From Lachnospiraceae bacterium (GTDB lineage: Bacteria > Bacillota > Clostridia > Lachnospirales > Lachnospiraceae), in assembly GCA_910575105.1 (NCBI GenBank), contig CAJTDK010000001.1, forward strand, positions 124,001 through 188,000: a stretch of 64,000 nt of DNA, in the 5' to 3' direction. Below, piece by piece: positions 26,811 through 35,911 of this stretch. Under the pieces are notes generated by a model. The model had not been told where the DNA came from. It searched no databases and saw only the letters and a program-made list of their open reading frames with translations. Made by a program: the position numbers and the translations under genes. Every line of letters begins with the position of its first letter. Position 1 is the stretch's first letter.

Positions 26811-27911
26811 CTATGCAGCTTTCCGGATTTCCTCAGAATATTTCCTAATCAACGCTTTCAGATAATCAAGTTTTCCGTGTACAATAATGGAATCCCTTGT
26901 TGAACGCTTTTTATCGTCCATTATCAAATCATTCCAAGTTTTTCCGTTAATCACTATTTCATTTCCACCATTCACGAACCAATCAAGAAAACTTCCAAAT
27001 TCTTTGTCAGCCCTTCCAAACTCTGAAAAACTCTTAAATGCTGCCACAAAAATATGTGTATGTTTCACATCAAATAATGCTTTGACTTCTTTTGAGATTT
27101 CCAATGAATCAGTCAGCCTTGTAAGTAATTTATCCAGAATATCAAAATCAGAAATACATGCGTTTTCATTCAGCCATTCAAAATTTTTCTTTGTTTCTTT
27201 CCGGTAATTATCAGGATAATTACAGAGAAGAATTGAATCTGCCACAAGCCTTTCAAATGTTCCGTTTGTTTTTCCTTTTGCGTTGCCTGAATACACATTT
27301 AAAAAGAATCTATTTTCTGTTATTCGCCTTATATCCATTGCAAAATTTTCAATATAGGTAAATGCCCTCTGATTTGTATTCATGGCTTTATGATTGTTAA
27401 ATTTTCTGACAAGCTTAGAAATATCAATTGTATCACAATCCTGATGAATGACTGTCTCAATCTGATACTGGTCAAATCTATCCCGCAATTCTTCCGGCAA
27501 CTGAGCATATGTCTTGTTACGGATGTCGCACTGTACAGATTCCCACATAATTTCGTTGTCGGCATCCCTCTTAACGTTTCCGTTCTCGTCTAATATTTTA
27601 CGCTGATACGTGATCATAGGCTCATCAATGTTTTGCGTTATTCTTGTCGCCCCATATTTGAATAAGGAAAGTGAACTGGAACGCTGCAAGCCGTCAATGA
27701 TCCATTGTTTTGTAATATTGTTTGTAATTTCCTCTCCTAAAATAATTGGCGGGATGTAATTGCCTGTCAGAACTGTTGCTATCAGTTCATTGATCATGTT
27801 GTGATTCCACTGACCACTTAATCTCTGGCACTCCTGATCTGTGCGGATTGTCTCGGCTTTCATTAATTTTAAATACTGGTCAAGGCTATAAGTCTGTTTT
27901 CTGATCTTCAT
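26811..27911 (-). CDS. DUF262 (ParB/Srx-fold) protein
   Basis: 366 residues. YSLDQYLKLMKAETIRTDQECQR, YIPPIILGEE and WIIDGLQRSSSL give the DUF262 signature, including the IDG(L/Q)QR catalytic-type motif. No DUF1524 HNH nuclease partner follows, unlike GmrSD systems. It lies 12 bases after a sigma-factor gene. Possible roles are nucleotide-dependent DNA binding or cleavage. Confidence 0.8.
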   Translation of the reverse strand: MKIRKQTYSLDQYLKLMKAETIRTDQECQRLSGQWNHNMINELIATVLTGNYIPPIILGEEITNNITKQWIIDGLQRSSSLSLFKYGATRITQNIDEPMITYQRKILDENGNVKRDADNEIMWESVQCDIRNKTYAQLPEELRDRFDQYQIETVIHQDCDTIDISKLVRKFNNHKAMNTNQRAFTYIENFAMDIRRITENRFFLNVYSGNAKGKTNGTFERLVADSILLCNYPDNYRKETKKNFEWLNENACISDFDILDKLLTRLTDSLEISKEVKALFDVKHTHIFVAAFKSFSEFGRADKEFGSFLDWFVNGGNEIVINGKTWNDLIMDDKKRSTRDSIIVHGKLDYLKALIRKYSEEIRKAA

Positions 27912-27923
27912 TGTGATTTCCTC

Positions 27924-28505
27924 CTAAAATAATATTTTTATGTTTTCGTAACTTCTTATAATCTGCATGTTGTTTGTATAATCTCTTTCCGACAATTTCA
28001 ATATCTGCCGTATTTCATATGGTTCGTATCCATCTACCAACAGATTTAAGATATTAACTTGCAGGTTAGATAACATCGATATGTATTGCTGTACTTTATT
28101 TTGATACTGTTCTTTTTCCTGCGTCTTAAGAACTTCCTCAAATGTATCAAAGTCAGATGGTATTAAATCCATTAAGCTGCTCTTGTCTTCATCTTCGTTT
28201 GCCGCATCCAATGACGTTGCAAGTTGATTCAATACCCTTTTATGTCTATGTCTCTTTGTCAATTCTGACTTAAATTTCTTTTGTAAACAAGTATGGAAGA
28301 ATCCTTCAAAACAAACTCCCATATCAGGATCATAGGTATTGTACGCCTGCCATAACGTCAAGTTTGCGAGTGAATAAAAATCATCATAGTCAGCTTTTGC
28401 CAATGGCTCATTAAACTTTAAAAAGATTGACTTTGATATTTTTTTCAGCTTCTTCATATCGTTTTCGCAATATGGCTGTAGTATTGATAAGTCTTTACCG
28501 CTCAT
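27924..28505 (-). CDS. Sigma-70-family transcription factor
   Basis: 193 residues. Region 2: DYDDFYSLANLTLWQAYNTYDP and FEGFFHTCLQKKFKSEL. Region 4: LSNLQVNILNLLVDGYEPYEIRQILKLSERDYTNNMQ. Phage- and plasmid-type sigma factors redirect host polymerase to element genes. Heads an apparent operon with DUF262. Confidence 0.82.
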   Translation of the reverse strand: MSGKDLSILQPYCENDMKKLKKISKSIFLKFNEPLAKADYDDFYSLANLTLWQAYNTYDPDMGVCFEGFFHTCLQKKFKSELTKRHRHKRVLNQLATSLDAANEDEDKSSLMDLIPSDFDTFEEVLKTQEKEQYQNKVQQYISMLSNLQVNILNLLVDGYEPYEIRQILKLSERDYTNNMQIIRSYENIKILF

Positions 28506-28583
28506 TGCTTTACCCCTTTCTTGTATTGAGATTTTTAATGGAAAATAAATAATTTGTTTACTTTCAATGCGCTATTGAAAAAT

Positions 28584-28623
28584 AGGTGTGTAGGGAGTCG
28601 AACCCTACAGAAACCATTCACCT
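28584..28623 (-). ncRNA. tRNA-like acceptor/T-arm minihelix
   Basis: On the minus strand AGGTG (28619-28623) pairs with CACCT (28584-28588). Between them TAGGG-TTCGACT-CCCTA forms a textbook T-arm with a 7-base loop. There are no D or anticodon arms, so this is not a functional tRNA. It may be a tRNA scar, an att core or a processing signal. Confidence 0.5.
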
Positions 28624-28642
28624 TGTTTTTATGTACCGTTGC

Positions 28643-28798
28643 TTATGCTTTGCTTGCTTTTACCAGCTTACGATCATCAAACCATTTGACTGAATTGCCT
28701 TTAAATTTGGGATTAGGCTGTAAAATTACTGATTTTCCTACTTGTGTAACAACTCCATTTTCGGTTTTAACTGCAAAATTTACTTCATGTTTCTTCAT
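28643..28798 (-). CDS. Small basic protein (51 aa)
   Basis: Starts at ATG 28798 after AAAGGAGGGCAAATACC, a very strong ribosome site. Predicted beta-rich (VNFAVKTENGVVTQVGKSV) and basic at the C-terminus. Function unknown. Lies between the sigma gene and the 93-residue gene on the same strand. Confidence 0.65.
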   Translation of the reverse strand: MKKHEVNFAVKTENGVVTQVGKSVILQPNPKFKGNSVKWFDDRKLVKASKA

Positions 28799-28894
28799 GG
28801 TATTTGCCCTCCTTTTTTTTGACTACCTCCCACCCCTTAACGAGTGGGAACGCTCACGGCTTAAAGCCCTTTTTATAGTTGCCGTGACAACTGT

Positions 28895-29176
28895 CTATTT
28901 AATTCTTAATACCTTAAAGCTTGTAACCTTTTCAAACGGCTTTAAATCATCTCCTAAGATTTCAGTAAGCTTTGTCTTGTCTAAGGATGTCCGGCTCTGA
29001 GGTTTATAAGTGATCTTTGCCGTGTCAGTGATCTCCGTATCAATCTTTTTTTCGGTCATGTAAGAAATGATCTCATGCTCAACTGCTTTTAGTTCGCCTT
29101 CAATCTCTTCTTTCATAGCCTTTAAACTTCTTAATTCCTGCACTTTGCTTTCTAATTCACTTTTTGTTATACACAT
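28895..29176 (-). CDS. Coiled-coil phage-type protein
   Basis: 93 residues. A heptad-rich N-terminus (residues 5-50) is followed by a basic beta segment ending FEKVTSFKVLRIK. Such short coiled-coil-plus-strand proteins occur in phage replication regions, but no function is assigned. Confidence 0.5.
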   Translation of the reverse strand: MCITKSELESKVQELRSLKAMKEEIEGELKAVEHEIISYMTEKKIDTEITDTAKITYKPQSRTSLDKTKLTEILGDDLKPFEKVTSFKVLRIK

Positions 29177-29338
29177 ATCCTCTTATCTCCTTTTCTTATA
29201 TATTGGCAACCCTTAAAGAATCTTCTGGACTATTATCTACTCTCGGGCGATTCACCAGTATATTGCTTCAAGTTTGTGAGGGCTTTCGGCTTACTCGGTT
29301 GCTGTAGGTCTGTTTTGTTTGACCTTGTGAGTATATTA

Positions 29339-29858
29339 TATATTGGTACTAATATAATTTCAAGACGTAATATTTCACAATTTTATATTGGTGCTAATAT
29401 TATATTTTTGTATATGTGTACCAATATATGCTTATTTATCATATTGACACCATCATATATAGGTGCTAATATAAAATTACAAAAGAGAGAATACATAACT
29501 ATAAAAATATATAATCGTTTAAAAGGAGGTTGTGTGATGACTGTATCAGAAGCGCAAAAAAGAGCGAGCAAAAAATATTTTAATGCGAACTATAAACAAG
29601 TAAAATTATCAATGCCAAATGAAGAAGCTGAAGCATTGGAAACACATTGTAATAATAACCATTATTCAAAAGCTGGATTTATTAGAGAAGCTATAAAAGA
29701 AAAAATCAACAGAGATAATACTCAAACATAAAATAGGCATAAAAATATGTCTATTTTTTTTGCCCATTTATATATTGGTGCTATTATACACATTTACTAT
29801 ATTTACTATATTATTTTTGGTAATTATCACATCTTGAAATTATATTGGTACTAATATA
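29339..29858. repeat. Six 18-bp iterons flanking a RHH gene
   Basis: Consensus TATATTGGTRCTAATATA at 29339-29356, 29384-29401, about 29412-29428 (inverted, half site), 29456-29473, 29771-29788 and 29841-29858. The unit is nearly palindromic. Four copies precede and two follow the ribbon-helix-helix gene at 29537. Confidence 0.85.
29537..29731 (+). CDS. Ribbon-helix-helix DNA-binding protein
   Basis: 64 residues from ATG 29537 after AAAAGGAGG. YKQVKLSMPNEEAEALETH is the ribbon and helix A, and HYSKAGFIREAIKEKI is helix B. The family binds short repeated operators as dimers. The iterons around the gene are the natural target, so it is likely autoregulated or acts as a partition/copy-control protein. 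Confidence 0.8.
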   Translation: MTVSEAQKRASKKYFNANYKQVKLSMPNEEAEALETHCNNNHYSKAGFIREAIKEKINRDNTQT

Positions 29859-29971
29859 TAATTATCTCAACACCAGAACAAAAGCACCTTGATAATTTCA
29901 TAGACTTTACATCTCCCATGTGATATACTTACTACTATAAAGATAACGGTTCACGGAAAAGGAGTGATCAT

Positions 29972-30232
29972 ATGACAGACAACGAATTATTACTTGCTTT
30001 ATCTGACATGTTTGACAAAAAATTAAAGCCTATAAATGATAGGCTGAAAAAGATTGAACTTACCCAAGAAAATGATATTCTTCCACGTTTGCAAAATATC
30101 GAATCTTGTTATACAAGCACATACAAACGATATCAAACGGGTGTTGAACAAATCGAAGCAATGCAAGCGGATATAGATATTCTTAAAAAGGTTGTGACAG
30201 ACCACAGCGAAAAGCTACAAAAGATTTCATAA
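29972..30232 (+). CDS. Coiled-coil hypothetical protein
   Basis: 86 residues, almost entirely heptad repeats (FDKKLKPINDRLKKIEL, QIEAMQADIDILKKVV). AAAGGAG upstream. Possibly a leucine-zipper-like partner; no family recognised. Confidence 0.55.
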   Translation: MTDNELLLALSDMFDKKLKPINDRLKKIELTQENDILPRLQNIESCYTSTYKRYQTGVEQIEAMQADIDILKKVVTDHSEKLQKIS

Positions 30233-30315
30233 CAACTGCATACATATATCAAGGATGTAAAGTCTATTGAATTATCAAGGGCTTTACATCTTTTTTATTT
30301 ATGGAGGTTGAGGAT

Positions 30316-30837
30316 ATGAAAGCATATTTTAACAATGTACAGACATTAGACGAACTCAGGAAACAATACAGAGACTTGCTAAAGAGATATCACCCTGATA
30401 ACGGCGGATCAGAAGAAGAAACAAAAGCAATAAATGTTGAGTATGAAAGATTATTCAAGACATTAAAGGATAAGCATACAAGACAGGACAACGCAACAGA
30501 CAGCAATACAGATAATAATAAATCATCATTTGACAATATGCGGTATAACTTTGAAGAGGATGAGCTATTAAGGGAAATGCTGCAAAAGGTCATTCACCTA
30601 TCAGACATCACAATTGAAATCATAGGGAACTGGCTATGGATCAGCGGTAATACATACCCGTATAGAAAAGAACTGAAAGACCTTGGTTTCAAGTTTGCAG
30701 GTCAGAAAAAGTCATGGTACTGGCATTCTGACGCATTTCGAAAAAGAAGCCATAGGAAACTAAGTATGGACGATATCAGAAACTATTATGGCAGTACGGA
30801 AGTCGAGACAGACAGATGCAAACGGATTGGAGCATAG
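30316..30837 (+). CDS. J-domain (DnaJ-like) protein
   Basis: 173 residues from ATG 30316 (GGAGGTTGAGGAT upstream). Residues 1-45 are a J domain with HPD at 26-28 (YHPDNGGSEEETKAIN). An Asn/Asp linker and a C-terminal domain with WLWISGNTYPYRKELKDLG and SWYWHSD follow. This fusion recurs on plasmids and would recruit host Hsp70/DnaK. Confidence 0.82.
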   Translation: MKAYFNNVQTLDELRKQYRDLLKRYHPDNGGSEEETKAINVEYERLFKTLKDKHTRQDNATDSNTDNNKSSFDNMRYNFEEDELLREMLQKVIHLSDITIEIIGNWLWISGNTYPYRKELKDLGFKFAGQKKSWYWHSDAFRKRSHRKLSMDDIRNYYGSTEVETDRCKRIGA

Positions 30838-30899
30838 AAACTCTTAAGGGTGTGACTTATACAGTTGCACCCTCACAATATTCATAGTAAAGGAGATAC

Positions 30900-31385
30900 A
30901 TGGAGATGAAAAACAGAATGGTTAGAATGATAATAGCAACAATGGCAACTGCATTATTAGTAGGTTGTAACAGTATCACGATAAAAGGGCAGCAAGACAA
31001 TATCAAAGCGGATAATATGGGTAGTGTGCCAGATAATATAGTCAGCAGTATAACAGACAGTATAACAGTAAGTAATGAAGTAATGGCAACAGACAATGGC
31101 TTGCATGGATGGGACAATACAGAGATCTACTTCACTCGTACGCAAAAGGATTATGACGCAATGACAGAGATATTAGAAAACAGAAACGGCAAGATCATCA
31201 TTGAAGTGATTGAAGCTACTGTATTAGATGATGAGGGTAACGGCTCTGATCAGTTTGGATTTTATGTGAAGTATGATGCAAAACAGTTTTCAAGGGGTGA
31301 TAAAGTACAGAGCATACTTGTGTATAACCCTAATACGAATTATGTTGATGATATACTGTACAAAGTGGACTCATTGATTGAATGA
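30900..31385 (+). CDS. Lipoprotein, function unknown
   Basis: 161 residues. Signal MVRMIIATMATALLVGC ends in a lipobox (LLVGC), so the mature protein starts at Cys near 23 and sits on the outer face of the membrane. A Ser/Asp/Asn-rich linker precedes a beta-rich domain (IIEVIEATVLDDEG). AAAGGAG upstream. Confidence 0.75.
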   Translation: MEMKNRMVRMIIATMATALLVGCNSITIKGQQDNIKADNMGSVPDNIVSSITDSITVSNEVMATDNGLHGWDNTEIYFTRTQKDYDAMTEILENRNGKIIIEVIEATVLDDEGNGSDQFGFYVKYDAKQFSRGDKVQSILVYNPNTNYVDDILYKVDSLIE

Positions 31386-31731
31386 TGGCAAGTTTTGGGA
31401 AAGCTAATATAGAGTGAGATAATCGTAAAAAATAAGCCTTGGCAGATTAGATAATACAGTCTGTCAAGGCTTTAATTTTATGCTTATGTAGTGGCTTTAT
31501 TTTGTGTTTTTAGTGGTATTTTGAGTATTTATGCTTGTAGGTGTATTCTTGTTGAATGATTGTGTTTTGATTGAAAATAAGTGCCATATTCGCTTGTATG
31601 GTAGGTATTTATGGGGTGTTGGTGTGATAGGTATACCCGGGGTACATTACATCTTGAAAATCTGAGCTTGATCCCCAAACCTGTGCATGTGTTGCTCCCA
31701 CACGTCAAGCCTATTTTTCAAAGGCACCGAA
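31386..31731. other. Gene-free stretch
   Basis: Contains the terminator at 31435-31475 and otherwise low-complexity T/G-rich sequence with no ORF supported by a ribosome site. Confidence 0.5.
31435..31475 (+). terminator. Terminator of the J-domain/lipoprotein operon
   Basis: AAGCCTTG-CAGA / TCTG-CAAGGCTT stem with one mismatch, followed by TAATTTTAT. Confidence 0.75.
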
Positions 31732-32013
31732 CTAAACGTTGCGTTTATGTTTATCCTCATACTCTTTAATCTTCCTCAATACCCTCCTAAACCTCCGATC
31801 CCTGAGTAAATACATTTTATCTCGTCCTACAGAAAATTTCGACATAAAATCAGGATTAGCGTCAAAAAACCTCTCCTGTTCTTCATCTGATAAATGTATT
31901 GTAAATTCCTCATAGAAATCCAGGTCATCTCCAAAAATATAGCTATAAAGCCTTTTTGCCCGTCCTACTGGTATAAAGATATCTTTTTGGCATAAATTAT
32001 TAATTGCTACCAC
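31732..32013 (-). CDS. Small hypothetical protein opposite an XRE repressor
   Basis: 93 residues, basic C-terminus (RRFRRVLRKIKEYEDKHKRNV). Divergent from the XRE regulator at 32128, whose operators cover this gene's promoter. The repressor-plus-small-gene layout could be a toxin or a lysis/excision gene, but nothing in the sequence decides. Confidence 0.5.
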   Translation of the reverse strand: MVAINNLCQKDIFIPVGRAKRLYSYIFGDDLDFYEEFTIHLSDEEQERFFDANPDFMSKFSVGRDKMYLLRDRRFRRVLRKIKEYEDKHKRNV

Positions 32014-32055
32014 CTACCCCCTATTATCCATTTCACACTTTTTCCCATATTACAT

Positions 32056-32100
32056 ATTTTAGAGTTTATTCCTCTAAAAGTCAATAGAGTTTATAACTCT
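32056..32100 (-). promoter_or_regulatory. Divergent operator/promoter
   Basis: Minus promoter TTGACT (32079-32084), 17-base spacer, TAAAAT (32056-32061). TTTTAGAG / CTCTAAAA (32057-32079) fills the spacer and AGAGTT / AACTCT (32086-32100) follows, two related inverted repeats for the XRE protein. Confidence 0.7.
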
Positions 32101-32127
32101 TAGATAAAATAATTCTGAGGTGAGAAT

Positions 32128-32352
32128 ATGAATTACAGAGAACGCATCCGTGCATTACGTGAAGATAACGATTATACCCAGACTCAGATAGCAAATATTT
32201 TAAATATCGGTCAGCGCACCTATGCTGATTATGAACTTGGCAAAACACGTATTCCTGTTGATGCCCTGATTAAGCTTGCTAAATTCTATGATGTGGATAT
32301 GGATTATATCTGCGGTTTGAGTGGGGTGCGAGGTAGGTTTCCTGTGGGGTAA
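32128..32352 (+). CDS. XRE-family transcriptional regulator
   Basis: 74 residues, one HTH_3 domain (IRALREDNDYTQTQIANILN, then YADYELGKTRIPVD and LIKLAKFYDVDMDYICGL). GAGGTGAGAAT upstream. Expected to repress itself and the divergent 93-residue gene. Confidence 0.88.
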   Translation: MNYRERIRALREDNDYTQTQIANILNIGQRTYADYELGKTRIPVDALIKLAKFYDVDMDYICGLSGVRGRFPVG

Positions 32353-32506
32353 GACAGTTAAACACTCTCTCAGTAATATATACATCTTTTGTTTCTTTCG
32401 AATCAATTTAAATAACTCCCCTTCAACAAGAACTGCTATACTTGTAATTCTCATCAAAGAAGAGTTATTTTTTAGAAATAGACTATTTTAACACTATTCA
32501 TCCTAT

Positions 32507-32809
32507 TTAAGCATACGCACACACTGTCTGCTTAAAAACAAATTCTTTTTTTATAGGTACATATTCATTATTAAAACAATACATATCTCCAACTGCAACC
32601 ATGTAATCTAATGTGTCTAAAATCATATTATGTACTTTAAAACTATTTACATCAGTATCCGCAACGCCTAATACAAGCAGTTCCTGCTTAATAATTTGTG
32701 CAATTTGTTCATAATTAAACATTTCTTTTTGCCGAGATATTGTTCTTGTTATCATCATTTGTACTTCATTCATGTTTGTAATCTGTCCTAATTCTCTAAA
32801 ATAACACAT
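32507..32809 (-). CDS. Hypothetical protein
   Basis: 100 residues with helical core (FNYEQIAQIIKQELLVLG). Starts may lie downstream at MNEVQMM. AGGAGAGG upstream of the longest start. Unknown. Confidence 0.4.
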   Translation of the reverse strand: MCYFRELGQITNMNEVQMMITRTISRQKEMFNYEQIAQIIKQELLVLGVADTDVNSFKVHNMILDTLDYMVAVGDMYCFNNEYVPIKKEFVFKQTVCAYA

Positions 32810-32888
32810 AATTCCTCTCCTTAATAATATGTACCTTTAAACTAATTATAAGTTTCTTTCTATGTCATGTCAATATTGATAAATATAT

Positions 32889-34982
32889 TTATGACTCGAA
32901 ACTTATCTTTGTTTCAACAGTTTTCGATATATTCTTTGCTATTTCTTTTGCTATTTCAACCCTAAGTTTTGAAAGCAACCTCCTATCATTTCCCTTTTTT
33001 AAATGTACATAGATGTAAAAATATGGGAATCCGAATCTTGCACTCTCTAACTTTTCTTTTATATCTGAACACTCGCTATATGGAACAACATTCCCATCGT
33101 ATTCATATACAAAGGCTTCTCCAACCCCTAATGAAAATATAACATCCTCAATTAGATACGAAGAAATATCATCTTTATATTTTTCCATTATCGTTTCGGT
33201 CGATTCAGATATCAAATCGTTGCCTAAATTCATTCGAATAGTCGCCCAATCCATTTTATCAAAGGCTTTATATGTTTTAATTAAAAATTCATATGCCTCT
33301 TTTTTAGTATCTAGCTTCTTTACAAATTCTGTATCGATACAGTCCTTTTGAAGTTTCTTCTCTCCATCTTTTATTGCAGCCCGAACCTCTTTTATCTCAT
33401 TTTCAATTTTTTTATTCAAGCTTTCTAATTCTTCCTGTACCACCTGATTAATCTCCTGTAATTCCGTTCTCCTCCTTATAAGAGAAACATGCCTTTTCTC
33501 ATTCAAAAAAATCTCCCGAAGATAGTCACAACACAAACTCATTTTTTCATTACATCTTGTATTTTTGTACTCTTCCACCAAATGTCGGTGTAATAATCCA
33601 TTAAGCCAACTATCATTCCATTGAATTATATTCAAAACAGAAGAATCTTTAGCATACACAATATCTAACGTGCGCCATAAGCCGCTTATGTCCGAAAAAT
33701 ATTTTTTTTCATCCGAATCCTCATTCTCTTTCTGTAAATATTCTTCTGCCAATATTTTCACTGCTCTTCTATATAAAGAGGCAACTTTGGAACTGCGGTG
33801 ATGATAATTAATCATTGTAAATATCTGATATCGATCATTTAAAAGAGAGTCTAATATTTGAATATTCTTATAAGAAAAACATACACATATTCTTTTCTCT
33901 CCAAGTTTATCTAAGGTCACCCCAAGTTTTACAGTATTAATCAAACGTTTATATGCAACCTTTCCCCATAGCATACCAGAATTACCTGAATCTCTTGGAA
34001 CAAAATCAAGACGATCTGTATCTATAGTCCCATCTACTATACTATGTAAGCCACTCCAAAACGAATCTTTATTTCTTATTAAAGCAAACAAAAATTCAAT
34101 AATAGTAAAATAATATAAAACATTTATTATATCTTGTTGGCCATCATCCATTTTCAAACTATTTTCTATTAAGTCTGGAAACACCCATTCTACTATATAC
34201 TTAATAATCTGAATACTAATCATTTCATGTAAATGTTCAGGCTTTTTATTTTTTGTACTTATAGCCATTCTAGTATCAATTTGTGCAATACTTGCATCAT
34301 CTATATTACGATATGAAGATAAAATATTCAAAAAAGCATTTTGTCGTTTTGTTCTTTTTTCATAGGAAAGTTTCTGCAAGTCATCAAATATTTCTTCAAT
34401 AACTCGTTCAATTATATGACTTTGCGGTGGATGTCCAATATCATGTAAAAGACCAACTAACCTTAATGCTTGGACTAAACACGAATACAGAAACGTTTCA
34501 TATCCATCTTGTGAATATCTGGGAACTAAATTCAACAAACAATTCCCTTCAAACATTTCCAAAAAATCTTTTCCAATTATTGATTTAATTGTCAAATTTT
34601 GTTTCCGTTTAATTGAATCCAAAACATTTAGAGTATTTTGTTGAAATGTAAAGATAAATTGAGAATTACCTCTACCGTTTCTTATATATGTCAATATTTC
34701 TTGAAATGCTTCATCTGACTTTTCCATCAGTATCTTAATTGATTCATTTCCAACAGAATTCACGACAGCATTGCAGAAAACGTCCGAGGTAAGTTGCATA
34801 GTCCCTAAAGAGTGTTCATAGCGTTTTGTTCTATTTGGCGGAAATGTAAAATAAACTGTTGAACTTTGATTCACATCATGTAACCTATTAAAAAAAGGTG
34901 TATGAATTATTTTATTCTCCAAACTTGTATAATATATTGTCCCATGTACATTATCAATCACTTGATAAAATTTAATATTCAT
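32889..34982 (-). CDS. HD-domain dNTPase-like protein (SAMHD1/Dgt type)
   Basis: 697 residues from ATG 34982 (GGAGAGGGATT upstream). RYEHSLGT (His57) and GLLHDIGHPPQSH (HD at 180-181) plus DTDRLDFVPRD give the HD metal site of the SAMHD1/dGTPase family. A coiled-coil insertion near 500-550 and an unusual C-terminal domain extend it beyond typical lengths. Relatives deplete dNTPs during phage infection, so a defence role is plausible. Monocistronic. Confidence 0.78.
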   Translation of the reverse strand: MNIKFYQVIDNVHGTIYYTSLENKIIHTPFFNRLHDVNQSSTVYFTFPPNRTKRYEHSLGTMQLTSDVFCNAVVNSVGNESIKILMEKSDEAFQEILTYIRNGRGNSQFIFTFQQNTLNVLDSIKRKQNLTIKSIIGKDFLEMFEGNCLLNLVPRYSQDGYETFLYSCLVQALRLVGLLHDIGHPPQSHIIERVIEEIFDDLQKLSYEKRTKRQNAFLNILSSYRNIDDASIAQIDTRMAISTKNKKPEHLHEMISIQIIKYIVEWVFPDLIENSLKMDDGQQDIINVLYYFTIIEFLFALIRNKDSFWSGLHSIVDGTIDTDRLDFVPRDSGNSGMLWGKVAYKRLINTVKLGVTLDKLGEKRICVCFSYKNIQILDSLLNDRYQIFTMINYHHRSSKVASLYRRAVKILAEEYLQKENEDSDEKKYFSDISGLWRTLDIVYAKDSSVLNIIQWNDSWLNGLLHRHLVEEYKNTRCNEKMSLCCDYLREIFLNEKRHVSLIRRRTELQEINQVVQEELESLNKKIENEIKEVRAAIKDGEKKLQKDCIDTEFVKKLDTKKEAYEFLIKTYKAFDKMDWATIRMNLGNDLISESTETIMEKYKDDISSYLIEDVIFSLGVGEAFVYEYDGNVVPYSECSDIKEKLESARFGFPYFYIYVHLKKGNDRRLLSKLRVEIAKEIAKNISKTVETKISFES

Positions 34983-35243
34983 AATCCCTCTCCAATACAT
35001 ATAAATTTTTCATCCCGCTTATAATTTATTCCCCTATTACAAAATCTTATAAAACATCTAATTTTATTATACATTTCCTCCCTTTATCCTACAATCCTCT
35101 ACAATCCCCGATATATCACAACAAACACATTCCACAACACAACAGGAAATTTCTACTAATTCCGCACCAAAACCATAAAAAACCACGTCAGATTTCCGAC
35201 CTTAAAGTGTCTTATATGTAGAAACACAAAGGAAAGCAAATCA

Positions 35244-35699
35244 ATGAATTGGTTAGAGAAAATCTCAGCAAACGATCAGCTATATAACAATCTAGCTTCA
35301 TTTTTAGATCAGTATGAAGAATCCGGCTTAGAAAAAGCACTGCAGTTATACCGCACCACACATCAAGCCTATATATGCAAAACCAAGCAAGGAAAGCAAT
35401 CCATAACTAAACTCAATATCTATGACATTATTTATCTTGAAATTCAAAAACACGATATCTCTGTCCATACCGTACATGGAACATACCATAAATACGGTTC
35501 ATTAGCCAATGAGCTAAAGTTTCTGTCTCCCTATGGTTTCCTCAAGTGTACTAAAAACTGCATTGTATCTTTAAATCATATCCAATCCATACATGGAGAT
35601 GATATTAATCTTATTGACGGCACCCAAATACATATGAGCCGAAAATACGCTTCAACTATCATTATCGCTTTCTCACAAAGCAAACCTTTTAAAGTGTAA
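35244..35699 (+). CDS. LytTR-domain transcription regulator
   Basis: 151 residues. The C-terminal 100 residues are a LytTR DNA-binding domain (ITKLNIYDIIYLEIQKHDISVHT, LKFLSPYGFLKCTKNCIVSLNHI). There is no receiver domain, so it is not a classic two-component regulator. AAAGGAAAG upstream. Targets unknown. Confidence 0.85.
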   Translation: MNWLEKISANDQLYNNLASFLDQYEESGLEKALQLYRTTHQAYICKTKQGKQSITKLNIYDIIYLEIQKHDISVHTVHGTYHKYGSLANELKFLSPYGFLKCTKNCIVSLNHIQSIHGDDINLIDGTQIHMSRKYASTIIIAFSQSKPFKV

Positions 35700-35709
35700 G
35701 CCAAAAAAT

Positions 35710-35750
35710 AAGGACTCAGCCAAGATATCTTCATCTCAGCTAAGTCCTTT
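35710..35750 (+). terminator. Rho-independent terminator
   Basis: AAGGACT-AGC / GCT-AGTCCTT stem, then TTATT. Ends the LytTR gene. Confidence 0.75.
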
Positions 35751-35848
35751 TATTATCCCCAATCTACCGTATCAGGGGGAGAGGGTATGTTTCCATCAGA
35801 AATATTTAAGTACCTACCATATATGGGTATACCCTACAAAAAAATCGT

Positions 35849-35890
35849 AAAAAATAGGGCATACCAGACTTCTACATCCGATATGCCCTA
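35849..35890 (-). terminator. Rho-independent terminator
   Basis: TAGGGCATA / TATGCCCTA 9-bp perfect stem. The minus strand continues six T. Ends the 35912-37456 pair. Confidence 0.85.
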
Positions 35891-35911
35891 CAACATTCAA
35901 TCACAATCTCA

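Noticed and set aside
31640-31731. Possible riboswitch or leader
   Set aside because: No recognisable aptamer core and no gene downstream on the same strand.
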